From Physcomitrium patens (lineage: Eukaryota > Streptophyta > Bryopsida > Funariales > Funariaceae), in NCBI RefSeq assembly GCF_000002425.4, contig NC_037269.1, positions 1,606,560-1,670,559 of the forward strand: a stretch of DNA of 64,000 nt, written 5' to 3'. The notes under the pieces were generated by a model. The model had not been told where the DNA came from. It saw only the letters and a program-made list of their open reading frames with translations, and ran no database searches. The position numbers and the translations under genes were made by a program. Of the stretch, positions 10,625 through 22,640 are shown piece after piece; position 1 is the stretch's first letter, and every line of letters begins with the position of its first letter.

Positions 10625-12473
10625 TGTCATAATATGTGAAGTCTTGCTTGAGAATGCTCTGGGCACCTGGCTAAGAAAAGAAGAATGAAAATTACAATAA
10701 CAAAATCTTAATTCTAATAGAATATTAACAATGCTCTAATTAGACTATAATAATACTAAGCAAGCTTAATCAAATTCAAAAAAACCTCAAAGAAATTTCA
10801 AACAAAGAATAAGAATTCTTAAAGAAATATTAGAATGATCACAAATATCACTCAAATACATCTCAATTCAATTTTAATTTAATTCTAATTAAAGTCCTAT
10901 TGAACTTCATTCAAATTTTAGGCCAAAACTAATTAAAACTTAAACTCTAATAAAATCCTAAACCCTAAATCAAAATCTAAATAAACCTTAAACCAAATCC
11001 CAACCAAATCCTAAACCAAATCCTAAACAAACCTTAAACCAAACCCCAACCAAATCCTAAATCAAACCCTAACCAAATCCTAATCAAACCCTAAACCAAA
11101 CCTTAAATCTTAAATCAAATCCTAACCAAATCCTAATCCAAATCCTAAACTCTAAACCGAACCCTAATCCAAACCCTAAATAAAACCCTAACCAAACCCT
11201 AAACAAACCTTAAACCAAATCCCGACCAAATCCTAAACCAAATCCTAACCAAACCCTAACCAAATCCTAATATAAACCCTAAATCCTAAATCAAATCCTA
11301 ACCAAATTCTAACCAAATCCTAAATCCTAAATAAAATCCTAATCAGACCTTAAATCCTAAATCAAATCCTAAACCAAATCCTAAACCCTAAATCAAACTC
11401 TAACGAAATCTTAAACCAAATCCTTGTAATTCCTACAATAGATTTAAACCTCAATAACTAATAAATAAACCGTTGATCATAACTCAAATTTTTCATATTT
11501 CTTAAAAATTAAGTAAATAAGAAGCACAAAAAAATTAAAAAGGATCGAAGTTACCAAATTGATTTTAACTTCAAAAATGTGCTCGAGTATTGGCCGGCCT
11601 CCTTCTCCAATCTTGATGCCAATCTTCCACAACTGATATCTCTCCATTGCACCGTTCGATTGATCTCAAAATTCTCATGCACATAGGAAAATAAGTCTAA
11701 TATCCTTTCACGTAACTTTCACTCCAATCTAACTAGTAGATTGCAAGAAATCTTAAAAATCCCTATTAGACCTAAAATTCTACTTTTTGAAACCTTGACC
11801 CACTTAAATCTCAATATTCCTCAATTCAACCGTTAGATCGAGCTCAAATTTACAACACATATTGATCACAACTATAACCACAAATCCACAAAATTTCACC
11901 TATAGATATATTACAAAACTCTTGAAATCATCCAAAACATAAATCTTGTTTTATTTCATAAATCCCAAGTCATTTGAAACAAACCTTGACTTTGCAAAGC
12001 TCTTACAAAGTCATATCAACTTCAAATCATCCAAAATTAATTTTCATAGAAACCTTATCTAATCTTCTCTCAAACTCCATTCTCCAATTTGCCAAAGAGT
12101 CCCGAAGTCGTTGTTGAGACTCAGTTTTGTGCCCCAGGGTCTGATTTCGACCCTGGTTCATAACTGGCCCTATCCGGATATCAATATCTAGTTTTTCTAC
12201 ATAACTTCTTTCTAGAATTTATTCTTAATTTCCTTTTAAAGATGCCTATATCATTTATTTTTCCAATCTACTTTGATTTGCCTTACTTATGGTGCTACAA
12301 AGTAAGTAGAAGTCACCTTTCTAAAAGGCAGCATTGGTACCTTTTAATTTTTCTATCCCTTTGACTATTAACTATATTTCTAAGATAATTTGTTCTAATA
12401 CTTTGAACTAAGATCTCCTAAATTATAATAATTTCCACACTCTTTCACCTATTAATCATGTTATATCACAATA
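10625..12473 (-). mobile_element. solo LTR with telomere-like array, inserted in gag of element C
   Basis: The LTR is read on the minus strand as TATTGTGATATAACATG (TG changed to TA) to TATGACA. It is flanked by CCAT (10621-10624) and CCGT (12474-12477), a 4-bp target duplication with one transition. Removing it and one copy of the duplication restores continuous gag similar to element A bases 55-80. The terminal motif CTCTGGGCACCTGG with the adjacent TTGCTTGAGAATGC is near the 10640 end. It shares long stretches (for example the region 11600-12100) with 44449-46253 and 62551-64000 in the same orientation and with 18587-19990 and 20525-22289 in the opposite one. Confidence 0.85.
10925..11425 (+). 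repeat. telomere-like array AAACCCTAA / AAATCCTAA inside LTR
   Basis: Roughly 500 bases consist of degenerate tandem units such as AAACCCTAAACC, AAATCCTAAACC and AAACCTTAAACC, close to the plant telomere repeat (CCCTAAA)n. The unit length wanders between about 7 and 14 bases. It lies at the same place in all copies of this LTR family, so it is a component of the LTR and not a chromosome end. Confidence 0.8.
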
Positions 12474-12823
12474 CCGTAACAAGCTCAAATAATTGAATCA
12501 TCTTCTTCTGAGAAACGCAATTCAATTTCATTTCCCACACATAACATCTTAAATATTTAAAAATATCCCTTCCATCAAATTGGTCAACCTTGTTAACCAC
12601 TACTTGCAATGCTTTGGTTGCCAAAGCCTCTTTGTGATCATTATCCTATTGCTATTGCATAAATAATGTAAATGCTTGAAACATTTTTGCAGTGTTTGGA
12701 TCAAGGTACATATCTTATTCACCAGTAGATATTCTACTTGAAGTTGCGCTTGAAGATCCACTTGAAGCTCTACCCAAAGCTCCATGAAAAAGTCCAAATT
12801 CAACCTTCTTATCTTCTTCTGCC
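12474..12823 (-). pseudogene. gag of element C, start
   Basis: On the minus strand a start codon at about 12823 opens MAEEDKKVEF, followed by a Ser-rich stretch and then FDGRDIFKYLRCYVWEMKLN (12530-12590), which continues into the first residues seen in element A. Stops interrupt it at three or more places. The frame is cut by the solo LTR at 12473. This part supplies the gag N-terminus that is missing from element A in this window. Confidence 0.75.
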
Positions 12824-12907
12824 ATCAATTCCAAATAACCACAAATATAATCCAATACCTTCCACCCCAAACTTTCACGTCCAGTTCACCACTTATATCG
12901 TATTACA

Positions 12908-14209
12908 TGTTATTTGCTCAAGAATGCACCTAGCTGTGGAAGGTGAGGTTGTGTTTCAGAAGTAACTAAGAACCCTAATAGGTTTTGCCTATACAAGAAG
13001 AATATAATCTGAATTTCAATTCAAAAGTACTTAAAACATTCTTTTTAGTAGTCTTAACGATACATAAATCTCAATTACCTTGTTACTTTCATATTTAAAT
13101 AATTTAGATTTTTCTTATGAGCCCCAATCCTAATCAATGAGCTTTAACAAGCTATAACATCCAATCTGACTGTCCACTTGATGTGGAATTTTACATGCAA
13201 TTGTCAAAATAAGTCTTGTATATGCTTAAGAACTTTTATCCCAATCCAACTTATAGATTGTAAGAAAACCTCCAAAAATTGTACTGATGTCACTCAATTG
13301 CCAATTTGAAAAATGAAGCTGAAATTCCAATAATGATTTTTTCCTTTCCAACCATTAACTTTGTCTTAAAATTGGTGTGTAGATTGATCTTCAAGTCCTT
13401 CAACACCATGTAAATTTTCACTTTAATCCGATTGATAGATCTTCAGATATCATAGAAACTCTACCCAACCTCAAACTGCCACCTTCCAAAATCCTCTTGT
13501 GCTAAAAACTAGATATCTCTAAACCATGCTATTAAATTATCACAAAATTTTGTATACACTTAGCACACTCAATAATCCAAATAGTTTCAAAATTTCAACT
13601 ATAGATGTTATACCAATTGCACAAACTAGCCAAAAATGCTAGCCTTAATTATATTATATAAAATCCAAATCATTGATATAAACCCTAACTTCAAACAACA
13701 ATTTCTAAGTCTTCCAAAACCCTCTCAAAAAAATTCTTATGTTTCTAAAAAGAACTTTAAGCTAGCTCTCAAATCTTAACCTTTGATCTTTGAATGCTTC
13801 CCTAACTTGCCCTTGGCAGTTGTTTTAGTGACCAGAGGTCTGATTTCAACCATGTCTCACAAATGGTCGAGCCTTGGGTATCAATCTAACTTATCCTCAA
13901 GATTTTTTAGTCCAATTCTACCCTTAACTTGACCTTAGTATCAATCATACCAACCATTTATCTCTTCTATCCTAATTTTATTAATTTATGATCTTTCTAA
14001 GGTAGTAGAAGAGTCTCTATAACCTAAAAGGTAAAATTACTAATTAACCTTCAACCTACTAACTATTAAGATAAGAAAATAACCTAAGAGGCTTTTATTA
14101 AAGCCATGTTTAGATACCTAAAATTATAATTGAACTAAGATAATTAAATATTAATTAGAAATTCAATTTTAATTATAATTTTATTGTATAATCGTATTAC
14201 ATCACGATA
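12908..14209 (-). repeat. 5' LTR of element C
   Basis: The full-length LTR is about 1300 bases. At its low-coordinate end it carries TTGCTCAAGAATGCACCTAGCTGTGG, the family's terminal motif, and at its high end it reads (minus) TATCGTGATGTAAT, equivalent to TGTTGTGATGTAAT of the 3' LTR after transitions. The sequence just outside (14210 on) is a Tat-like element, so C probably inserted into that element. Confidence 0.8.
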
Positions 14210-14905
14210 TCGAAAAAGATCAAAGTTATTATGGACTTAAAACCTCCTTCCATGGTAAAAGAAGTATAAAGGACGTTGGGACATATAGGATGGTATCAAG
14301 AAGTCATATAAGATTATGCTACACTGTCCATGCATATATCTCAACTGATACAAAAAGATATGAAGTTTGAATGGGATGAAAAATGCCAAGAGGCATTTGA
14401 TATCCTTAAAGAAAAACTTAGTACCTTTCCCATCTTAAGACCCCTCAATTGATCATTGCCCTTCCATGTACTTTATGACACTTCATTGGTAGCCATAGGG
14501 AGCATGTTGTATTGAGCAAGTGGAGAGAGAGGTAAGGACTATCCCATAGCCTTTGCTAATAGGCAATTGAATTGTGTAGAGAAGAATTATACTACCATGG
14601 TGCGAAAATGCCTTGCCATGGTTTATTCTATTAAAAAGTTTAGATATTACCTTCTCTTAAATCCAATGGTGTTTTTTGTAGACGACATGGTAATCAAGTA
14701 CTTTAAGAATAAGATTGATTTAAGTGATAGACTTGCAAGATAGGTGCTTCTACTAGAAGAATTTGATTATATAGTAGAATACAAGCCTCAAAAGATGCAT
14801 AAGCAAATAGACCATTTATCTAGGTTGTCAGAACAAATTGGTGAAGCCTCGATTGACGATACCTTAATAGATGAAACCTTGTTTATTGTTTCAACTACTC
14901 CTACT
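14210..14905 (+). pseudogene. RT end and RNase H of a Tat/Athila-like Ty3 element
   Basis: The reading starts inside RT at KIKVIMDLKPP and continues through KFEWDEKCQEAFDILKEKL (14365-14425), the RNase H core with LPFHVLYD (14455-14480), the YPIAFANRQLN stretch and the DHLSRL end (14808-14828). These belong to the RT connection and RNase H of plant Ty3 elements of the Tat/Athila type, a clade distinct from elements A/C and from the chromoviruses. At least five stops interrupt it. The 5' part of the element is absent because element C begins at 14209. Confidence 0.75.
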
Positions 14906-14944
14906 TGATATGAATTAATTGCCAAGTTTTTTACAATCCAAGCC

Positions 14945-16215
14945 TTGGCTTCTCATCTTTCTAAAACAGAACGTAGGAAGGTGAAAATCAATAGTAGACA
15001 CTTTGCCATAATTGGGGGCAAATTACATAGATATGGAATCAAAGGGATGTTAAAGAGGTGTATGATGGGCAACGAAATTCCTACCATTTTATCATCATGT
15101 CATCATAGTGCATGTAGGGGGCATTTTTCAGGGACCTTAATAGACCAAAAAATCCTTATAGTTGGCTATTATTGGCCTATATTATTCCAAGATTCCATAG
15201 ATATACCAAGGCCTATGATGCATATCAACGATATGTTAGGAATAACTTAAAGTTGAGTATTCCTCTCTATGTGTCCTTACCTTTAGTTTCTTTTGAAAAA
15301 TAGAGCATTGATTATATTCGAGAGGTCCATTCTAATTCTATTAGTAGTATGAAATACATAGTAGTAATAAATAAATACTTGATTAAGTGGGCTGAGGCAA
15401 GGATAGTTAAAGCCAATGACACCAAGCAAGCTGCAAAATTCCTCTATGAGCAGATCATCACTAGATTTGGATGTCCAAAAATTCTAATTAGTAATAGGTG
15501 CAAGCATTTTTTAAATAAAATGATAGAAAACTCGACTAATCAATTTAAAATTGATCATAGAAAAACTACCCCTTATCACCTTCAAATCAATAGACATATG
15601 GAAAAAGTCAACCAAACATTAGTTAATATTCTCAAGAAAATAGTGACAACATCAAAACGAGATTGGGATATAAAGCTTCTTACAGCCTTATGGGCTCATA
15701 GAACAATCTTTAAAGTAACAACCCAAGCAATCTTTTTTTCTTTTGTTTATGGCATAGAAGCAATTTTACCAATCGAGTTTGAAATTCCTTCCTTTTGTAT
15801 TGCCTTGATAGAAAGATTGTCAACTAAACAATCTTTAATTGATAGGTTGGAACAATTAAAAAACCTAGATGAAGCTAAAAGATGAAGTGCTCAACATACA
15901 GAGGCAATTCAAAGAAGAAGTAAAATTACCTTTGAGAAATGATACAAGATTAGAATCTTAACACCTGGCATGTTGGTCTTCTTACAAGATGTTAGGAGAT
16001 TAGACTTTCCTAAAAAAATTTGATGTCATATGGTTGGACCCCTATTTGGTTAAAAAAGTCTTTTCAAACAATTCAGTTTGACTATAAATACTCAATAGTA
16101 AAAAAAATTCAACCAAAATATTTAAAAATAGATATAAAGAATATAGAGTGTGATTTTTATCATACACAAAGTCATGTGGCTCAACTTCAAATTCACCTTT
16201 ATTCAATTTCTTAAG
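14945..16215 (+). pseudogene. integrase of the Tat/Athila-like element
   Basis: The zinc-binding part is at 14945-15250, with GKLHRYG, CHHSACRGHFSG and YYWP; a frameshift destroys the two Cys. The catalytic core is open at 15349-15885, with KYLIKWAEA, TRFGCPKIL, HRKTTPYHLQ and the PIEFEIPS end typical of Tat integrases. Two catalytic Asp are now Asn (for example the codon AAT at 15493-15495), both one G-to-A step away, while the Glu at 15601-15603 is kept. A C-terminal GPF-like stretch with WLDPYLVKKVF lies near 16030-16070. Clearly inactive. Confidence 0.8.
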
Positions 16216-17874
16216 TGGAAAATTATCAAAACTAGATAAAATTTAGTAGCTAAAATATTGGACCTCAAGATAAACTATAGTTATATTCAATTGTCTTGTC
16301 TTCCGCTCAATTTATTTCCTTCACCAAATAATTAGAGATATTCTAACTGAAGGAGACGAGTACTTGATGAGACTTTCATACAAAAATAAATAAATAAATA
16401 AATTATTAAGAGTTGTAAGAATATATTTTAATAAACATCCAAAAGACATAGAAGGATTGATTACATGAGAGGTTGTCAAGTGAGTGTCTTGGGTTTGAAT
16501 CTGGTTGGAAAAAATGAGTTATTCCAATGAGATAGACCAACCTTGACACCTAATGGAAACATATGCCTTAGAAGGTTGATAGTAAAATCCACTCATATGA
16601 AAGAAGAAAATAAAAAGATCACTTTTTTAGCTTTGATTCTTATATATATATATATAATCATTAATTCTTAAGTTAGATTTAATTTTTTTTTGATTCTTGA
16701 TTAATTCTATAGAAAAAAACCTACTTTAGTTTCTTTAAATAAATAGCAAGTCACTCATTCTTGTCTTGAACAATTGTTAAGAACTTCCATAGAAAAATCT
16801 TCTTTATGTTCAATAATATTTTAGAAAGTCAGTTCTAGGTTTTTTTTCTTTATAAGTCGTCTCAAATGGTTGCCATGTGTGAATCATCAAATTAACTCGC
16901 TTATTATTTTAGGATAAAAATTTGCATTTAGAATGCTTTAAATCACAATATATAGTGACTAGCGTAGAAATCCTTTGAGAAATAGAAAATGAGAATGTTA
17001 GTAGTGGAGATGAAGTCTTAGTAAGTCTTGGAGGCAATTATCTTTATATTATTATCAAAAATCATAAAGGTAGGAAAATATAGCCTTATATGGATATTAG
17101 CATTATAAAAATATTATAGGATTTTTTAAATTTTATTTAGAATTTATTTATAATTTTTTAGGAATTTTTAGAGTAATGTTTAAGATCTTAGTAAAAATGA
17201 GTTTTACCACTTCGAAAGCCATTATGAAGAAAGGGAGTAAGATTGGAAGGCCATATTAAGTTCCTATGCTAATTGGATATTTTTAAACACCATGGTAAAG
17301 TCAAAAATATAAAAAAAGGAGTTTTACTAGTAGAAAATAGGAGGACCAGCAACTAGTCTAGTCCTTGTGGGAAGGAAGGTGTACAAGTTCCATATGAATT
17401 GTAGCACCTTGGGTATAGGTAGGAAGATAAGACTAAGGCCTCAAGGCCTCTTTAGACACCCAATATACACTACATGTGAGCCTTGGTGAGGCTCGAACCC
17501 TTGACCTATAAGTAAGTTATCTTTGAGGTAAAATATTTTTACTTAACTTTTATTTATTTACTTATTATTTTTAAATCTTCATAACTTATTCATAGTAACT
17601 CGGATTTACATGTTTCTTACATCATTGGAAAGTTTTAAAAATTAAATTTTTTAAAATATATTTTTTATTTTTTTATTTTTTAGTAGGTAAAAAACTCTGT
17701 GAACAGACTAAGACGAAGTTTTGGAGTGTGTATTTGCTTGTATACATTCCTTTCACTTATTTGTATTGTTTCTTCTTTTGTTCTTGTTCATTGCATCTTC
17801 TACTTCATACTACCCATTACAAGCAACTCTTAATTGAGGCCATCCTGTAATTTAGATAGAGAGATAAATTTTAC
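16216..17874. other. unassigned AT-rich stretch after the Tat-like element
   Basis: No coding trace is visible. By position it should hold the polypurine tract and 3' LTR of the Tat-like element; a purine run occurs at 16349-16361 (ctgaaggagacga), but without a second LTR copy I cannot fix borders. A small (TA)n tract lies at about 16642-16656. The string GAGGCTCGAACCC near 17489 resembles a tRNA T arm on the reverse strand without a full cloverleaf. Confidence 0.35.
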
Positions 17875-18524
17875 ACTTATAGAAGGCCGCAACAATGATC
17901 AAATAATAGAATGGTCTTCCTACCTTAGTATGGAGTACTATTGATGGCTGAGAGGACCTATTAACTATCTTCAAAGAAAAAAAAGATCATAGTATGTGGC
18001 AAAATTTAATTTGTTGTATCTTAAATTTTCTAAACATATGATGACCAATTTTTGTGAAACTCGTCTCCAGAAGGAAGAATGATGTCACGAATATATATAT
18101 TTATTCTAATATTTATCTATATGATTAAATAGAAATAGATAAAAGTAGATTTATTTCGTGATATTTTTTAGAAAAACTTCTTAGCAACTTTATAGATGTT
18201 GCTTTGATTTTATTTTTGTTTATATTTGATTAATAGGTTAAAAACTTGGTCAATAAGTTAATAATGTGTTGATAGCTTGCAAAATAAGCTAATTATGTGA
18301 TACACATATAAAAAACTTATCTTGCAAATTAAGATATGTTTCTTGTAAAATCAATATGTTTTAGAGGTCTTTACTTTTGTTTCAAGACTTTTTAAGTCTT
18401 CTTGTCTTTGGCAATAGCCATTTTAGTTTAATATTATACCATTTTTGAGTGATTTTTAATTCTTTTGAATCACACAAAAGTGTATTGAGGATTTCTTTTT
18501 TAAAATTTTGTATCCTTAATAACA
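17875..18524 (+). mobile_element. chromovirus 3' end fragment with LTR
   Basis: Bases 17875-18082 match the non-coding 3' end of the chromoviruses at 62330-62542 and, inverted, 34370-34600, ending in the purine-rich run CCAGAAGGAAGAATGA. The LTR then starts TGTCACGAATATATA at 18083 and ends near 18524 (TATCCTTAATAACA). Compare the LTRs at 33821-34368 and 57024-57581. The fragment has lost all coding sequence and abuts the 13-residue-repeat frame. Confidence 0.7.
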
Positions 18525-18586
18525 AGGTGGTGGAAGTAGATGACAAACTTGTCTTTTAAGAATAAGTGGTAGTATTAGAGGACTAA

Positions 18587-19990
18587 TGTTGTATAGTAAA
18601 ATAATCTATATAGAATATTTATATTTTATAAAATAGTCTTTTAGTTATTTTATAAGATTATAAATGAAAATAATCGAAGTAAATAAGAAAAATAACTTAT
18701 ATAAATATCTTTAAGAAAGATTTAAAAATAAATTGTAGCAAAATTATTTCAAAAAACTAAGAATTTATATTAAAAAATGATCAGTTGTGAATCAAGGTTG
18801 GACTGAAATTTTTAAGCACTAAATTATGTACCTATGATAATTTAGGAATTTTTTGGAAAATCAAAGAATAAGACTTGAGAAAAAATTAGAATAAAGATCC
18901 TAGGGCCTTGAATTTAAGTGATTTGAGTTTGTAATAACTTTATAAAAACTTTGCAAAATTAGGATTTTTTTGGGTGATTTTGTATTTGGATAAATATAAA
19001 TATTTTATATTATAGATATTTTAATAAGATTAATAAATAAACTATGGTAAAATTTTGAAATTGAATGACTATTTTTGTATTCAATATATATCATAAGTTT
19101 AAGTTTTCTTGATTAATTCATTTGAAGGCTATTAAATTTTAAAGTATTAGGATCTTAAAAATTAGAGTGTAGAAGACCAATGAAGATTTTTAAGATTTGC
19201 AACAATTTTCCATTTGGATTGAAATAAAATTTTGTATATTGATAGTAGACTTAAATTCTAATAATTGTGCAAAACTTAAAAGCTATTATATGGTGATTTT
19301 AAAAAATATTGATACTAGAAGATCGGTAACAAGGTTAGAGAAGAATGCCAATTAATATCCAAGTAGATTATAGAATTTATCTTATATTTGGTAAGTTTGA
19401 TTTTTTTTAATTTTTTTGTATTTATTTTTAATTAAGTTATTAAAATATATAAAAATTTTGAGTCAAAATCTATTATTAAATTATTAATTATTAAAGTTTT
19501 AATTTACTTTAGGATTGATTAAAGATTTTTTTATAATTTAAAGTTTGATTAAATTTTCATTAGGATTTGATTTAGGATTTAAAATTTCGTTAGAATTTTT
19601 TTAAAATTATATTAGAATTTAGTTATATTAAATTAGAATTTGATAAGAATTTTATTAGGATTTTATTAGAATTTAATTAATATTTATTTAGGATTTTATT
19701 AGAATTTATTTAAGATTTATTTAGAATTTTATTTATTGATATTTTTTAAAGTTTTTGTAAAGTTCTAAATGATTTCTTTAAAAAAAATAGGATTTTTTTA
19801 TGTTTCTTTTACAAAAAATTTAATACTTCTTTTGGAATTTATTAAAGTTTGATAAGGATTATTAAGGTCTAATTGAAATTTATTTAAGATTATATTAAAA
19901 TCATTAGAATCTTGTCATTATAATTTCCAATTTACCTCCTATAATTAAGTGATGAATGCATTCTCAAGCAAGGCTTTATATAAAACAACA
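18587..19990 (+). mobile_element. solo LTR 1 with telomere-like array, + orientation
   Basis: It starts TGTTGTATAGTAAAATAATC and ends ATAAAACAACA with GAATGCATTCTCAAGCAAG just before the end. The interior matches the reverse complement of 10625-12473, including the TTTAGGATT-type array at about 19490-19880. The flanks CTAA (18583-18586) and TTGG (19991-19994) fit a 4-bp duplication after transitions, and the 39-base repeat outside continues in phase across it. Confidence 0.75.
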
Positions 19991-20524
19991 TTGGCTTGTC
20001 CTCTAAGAAGAAGTAGTGGAAATTGAGGACATACTTATCATCTACAATAAGATGGTCAATGTACAAGACTAGATTGTTCTTTAGGAAGAAGTAGTAGAAG
20101 TAGAGAATTGGCTTATTTTCTAAGAAAAAATGGTTAAGATCAAAGACTAGCACATTTTTCTAGACAAGGAGATAGAAAACCAACTTATCTTCTAAAATGA
20201 GATAGTAGAGGTGGAGGTGGAAGTAGAAATTCCACTTATCTTCTACGAAAAAATTGTGGTGGAAGATTGTAATATCTTTGAAGATAAGGGGGTCAATGTA
20301 CACAACCAACTTATTTTCAAGGAAGATATGGTAGAAATTGAGAATTGATATTTTTTTTAAAAGAAGGTAGTTGAGCTTAAAAATTAGCTCATTTTCTAGA
20401 ATGATAAGTTAGATGTAGTAGATGTAGAGATTGGACTTATTTTCCACAAAGATAAAGTGATAGCAGTGGTGAAAGACTGACTTGTCTTTAAAGACAAGAT
20501 AGTAGAAGTAAATAACTAGCTCAT
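19991..20524 (+). repeat. 39-bp minisatellite, middle block
   Basis: About thirteen units of 33-51 bases, most near 39, with the recurring core CTTATCTTCTA followed by a purine-rich half such as GAAGAAGTGGTGGAAGTAGA. On both strands the unit is free of frameshift because 39 is divisible by three, so antisense open frames (19932-20153) are by-products. Confidence 0.8.
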
Positions 20525-22289
20525 TATTGTATAATAATACAAATATTAAGTGAAAGAGAAATAAAAAAGAAATGCTTTATCATAGAAGAGCTTAAATAAA
20601 ATTATTTTAGCAAATCATTTTTAAAATATAGATAATAGGCAAAGAAGTGATAAAAATTAATAAGTATTAATATTGCTTTTTATAAAAGAGACTCCTATTT
20701 ATTTTGTAGAGATATAAATAAGCAAAATTAAAATAAATAAAATAAATAATTAATATAGGCATATTAAAAAAAGATTAAAAATAGTTTTTAATAAAAATTA
20801 CCTCAAAATATGAAGAATTGATACAGAAAGAAGATTAGTTGTGAACCAAGATCAAAACTAAATCTAGAGACACAAAACCATGCACCTACGATACTTCTAA
20901 GATTCTTTGGTTGATTAAAGAATAGAATTTGAAAGCAAACTTATGAAAGGATTTTTGAGAGTTGATTTCATGTAATTTGAAGATATATGAAGGTTTTGAA
21001 AGCTTTTCAAAGTGAGAGGTGTATTCAATGGATTTGGATTTTAAAAAATAAAATTTTTAAAATCACAAATTTAATAATTTTATAAATATTGTAGTATATT
21101 TATATGTAAAAATTTATTAATTTGTCATTGTTCTTGTTGTAAATGAGTGTGAAAAATTATATATCAATTGAGTAGTTAGATTGAAGGTTATAAGAATTTT
21201 TATAGATTATGGTCTCAAATAATTCAAATTTAGGGTCAACAAGGGCTTTTACAATCTTGTAATATTTGCTAGTTTGATTAAAATAAAAAATTTTGAGAGC
21301 AATTCAGACTTAAATATTGAAATACGGACCAATTTTTAAAACAATTGAATTGTTCAACAAAGAGAAATATTTTTTGGAAGATCAACATTCAGGTTGGAGA
21401 AAGAGAGTGGCCAATATTTGAAAGGTTTTGGGAGCTTTTCTTTTAGTTGGTGAATTTGATTCTCCTCAAATTTTATATGATTGTGAATTTCTTGTGAATT
21501 AAAGTTTGGATAAAATTTTAGTTGAGATTAATAATTCAATTAATATTTATTTAGGTTTAAAAATAGTTATATTAATTGATTAATATTTATTTAGAATTTT
21601 CTTGAGATTTTTTAGGATTTATTTAAGATTTAATTACAATTTAGAATTTGATTAAAATTTTATTATGATTTTTTTAGAATTTAATTAAAATATAAAATTT
21701 GATTAAAATTTAATTAAGATTGATTAAAAATTTTATTAGAAATTTAGATAGAATTTAGAATTTAATTAGGATTTGATTAGAATTTGATTAGGATGTGGTC
21801 TAGGATTTTATTAGGATTTCATTAGGATTTCATTAGAATTTGGTCTAGGATTAAGATTTAGGAATTTATTAGGATTTAATTAGAATTTTATTAGAATTTA
21901 ATTAAGATTTGATTAGATTTGATTTAGGATTTTATCAAAATTTTATTAGGATTTGATGAAGATTTGTTGAAGATTACATTAAGATTTGATTAAGATTCAT
22001 TTAAGATTTCTATTTTTAATATTTTTTAAAGATTTTTTTGAGATTTTTTTGGATTTTTTTTATTATATCTATTCTTTTAAGATTAATTTATGATTTTTTA
22101 TGTTTTTTTTGTAAGATCTATGGGACTTCTTTTGAGATTTAATTAAAGATTGATTAACATAATTATAATTTAATCAAATATTATTTAGGATTCTATTAGA
22201 GTTTTTAGGATCTTCTTATTGCAAGTTTTATTTTATCTTTCACAACCAGATGCCTAGTGCATTTCAAGCAAACTTCACAAAATACAACA
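20525..22289 (+). mobile_element. solo LTR 2 with telomere-like array, + orientation
   Basis: It starts TATTGTATAATAATAC (TG changed to TA) and ends AATACAACA, preceded by CCAGATGCCTAGTGCATTTCAAG, the family end motif. Bases 21500-22010 hold a degenerate TTAGGATTTGATT array. The flanks TCAT (20521-20524) and TTGC (22290-22293) are compatible with a 4-bp duplication altered by transitions. It lies within the same 39-base array as solo LTR 1, in the same orientation. Confidence 0.75.
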
Positions 22290-22640
22290 TTGCCTTCAAG
22301 GAAGAAGTGGTGAAGGTAGATGACCAGCTTATCTTCCAAGATAAAGTGATAAATGTGAAGTACCAACTTGTACTTTAATATGAGGTAGTAGATGTTGAAG
22401 ATTAGATTGTCTTCTATAGACTTCACTTAGACCGATTTGTTTTATAAGACATGGTAGTGGAGGTAGTAGAGATAGAAGATGAGAGATTAGAAGATTTGAT
22501 ATCTTGGTGGAGAAGGAGGTGGGAGGTAGAGGAGGTGGTCTTTTGGTAGAAGGAGGTGTAGAAGTGGAGGTGGAGGACAAGCTGATTTTCCTACAAAGAA
22601 GTAGAAAGTGGATGAGAAGGACGTCAAAAAGAAGGATGTC
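22290..22640 (+). repeat. 39-bp minisatellite, last block
   Basis: About eight further units, beginning in phase with the unit cut at 20524. The first units are well kept (CTTGCCTTCAAGGAAGAAGTGGTG); the last ones become G-rich and irregular, then give way to a non-repeat tail. Confidence 0.75.

Larger units (their letters stand above)
7575..14209 (-). mobile_element. Ty3-type retrotransposon C, internally deleted, same family as A
   Basis: Two direct repeats of about 1.03 kb (7575-8619 and 13175-14209) are nearly identical by eye, differing mostly by transitions, and frame minus-strand gag and integrase remnants. Reading on the minus strand: 5' LTR (14209-12908), gag start at about 12823, gag interrupted by a solo LTR (12473-10625), gag again to about 9990, then directly integrase to 8680, polypurine tract and 3' LTR. 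Protease, RT, RNase H and the integrase start are missing, about 3.6 kb compared with element A. The 3' LTR lacks its last 270 or so bases. The high LTR similarity makes this one of the younger insertions here. Confidence 0.85.

Noticed and set aside
10925-11425. Telomere or interstitial chromosome fusion point
   Set aside because: The same array recurs at the same place in five LTR copies in both orientations, so it belongs to the LTR.
17470-17510. tRNA-like string GGCTCGAACCC
   Set aside because: No cloverleaf around it on the reverse strand; more likely part of a decayed element.
19932-20153. Minus-strand frame with repeated H-F-F-L-E-D-K-L-V-L-Y
   Set aside because: It is the antisense of the 39-base repeat; the unit length keeps both strands open. 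The + strand frame is longer and its stops are better explained by C-to-T change.
19991-20524. CRISPR array
   Set aside because: Units are contiguous without conserved repeat/variable spacer layout, and the genome is eukaryotic.
18587-22289. A single small LTR retrotransposon with LTRs at 18587-19990 and 20525-22289
   Set aside because: The sequence between them is only the 39-base array, which also continues in phase outside both LTRs, and no primer-binding site follows the first LTR; two solo LTRs in one array fit better.
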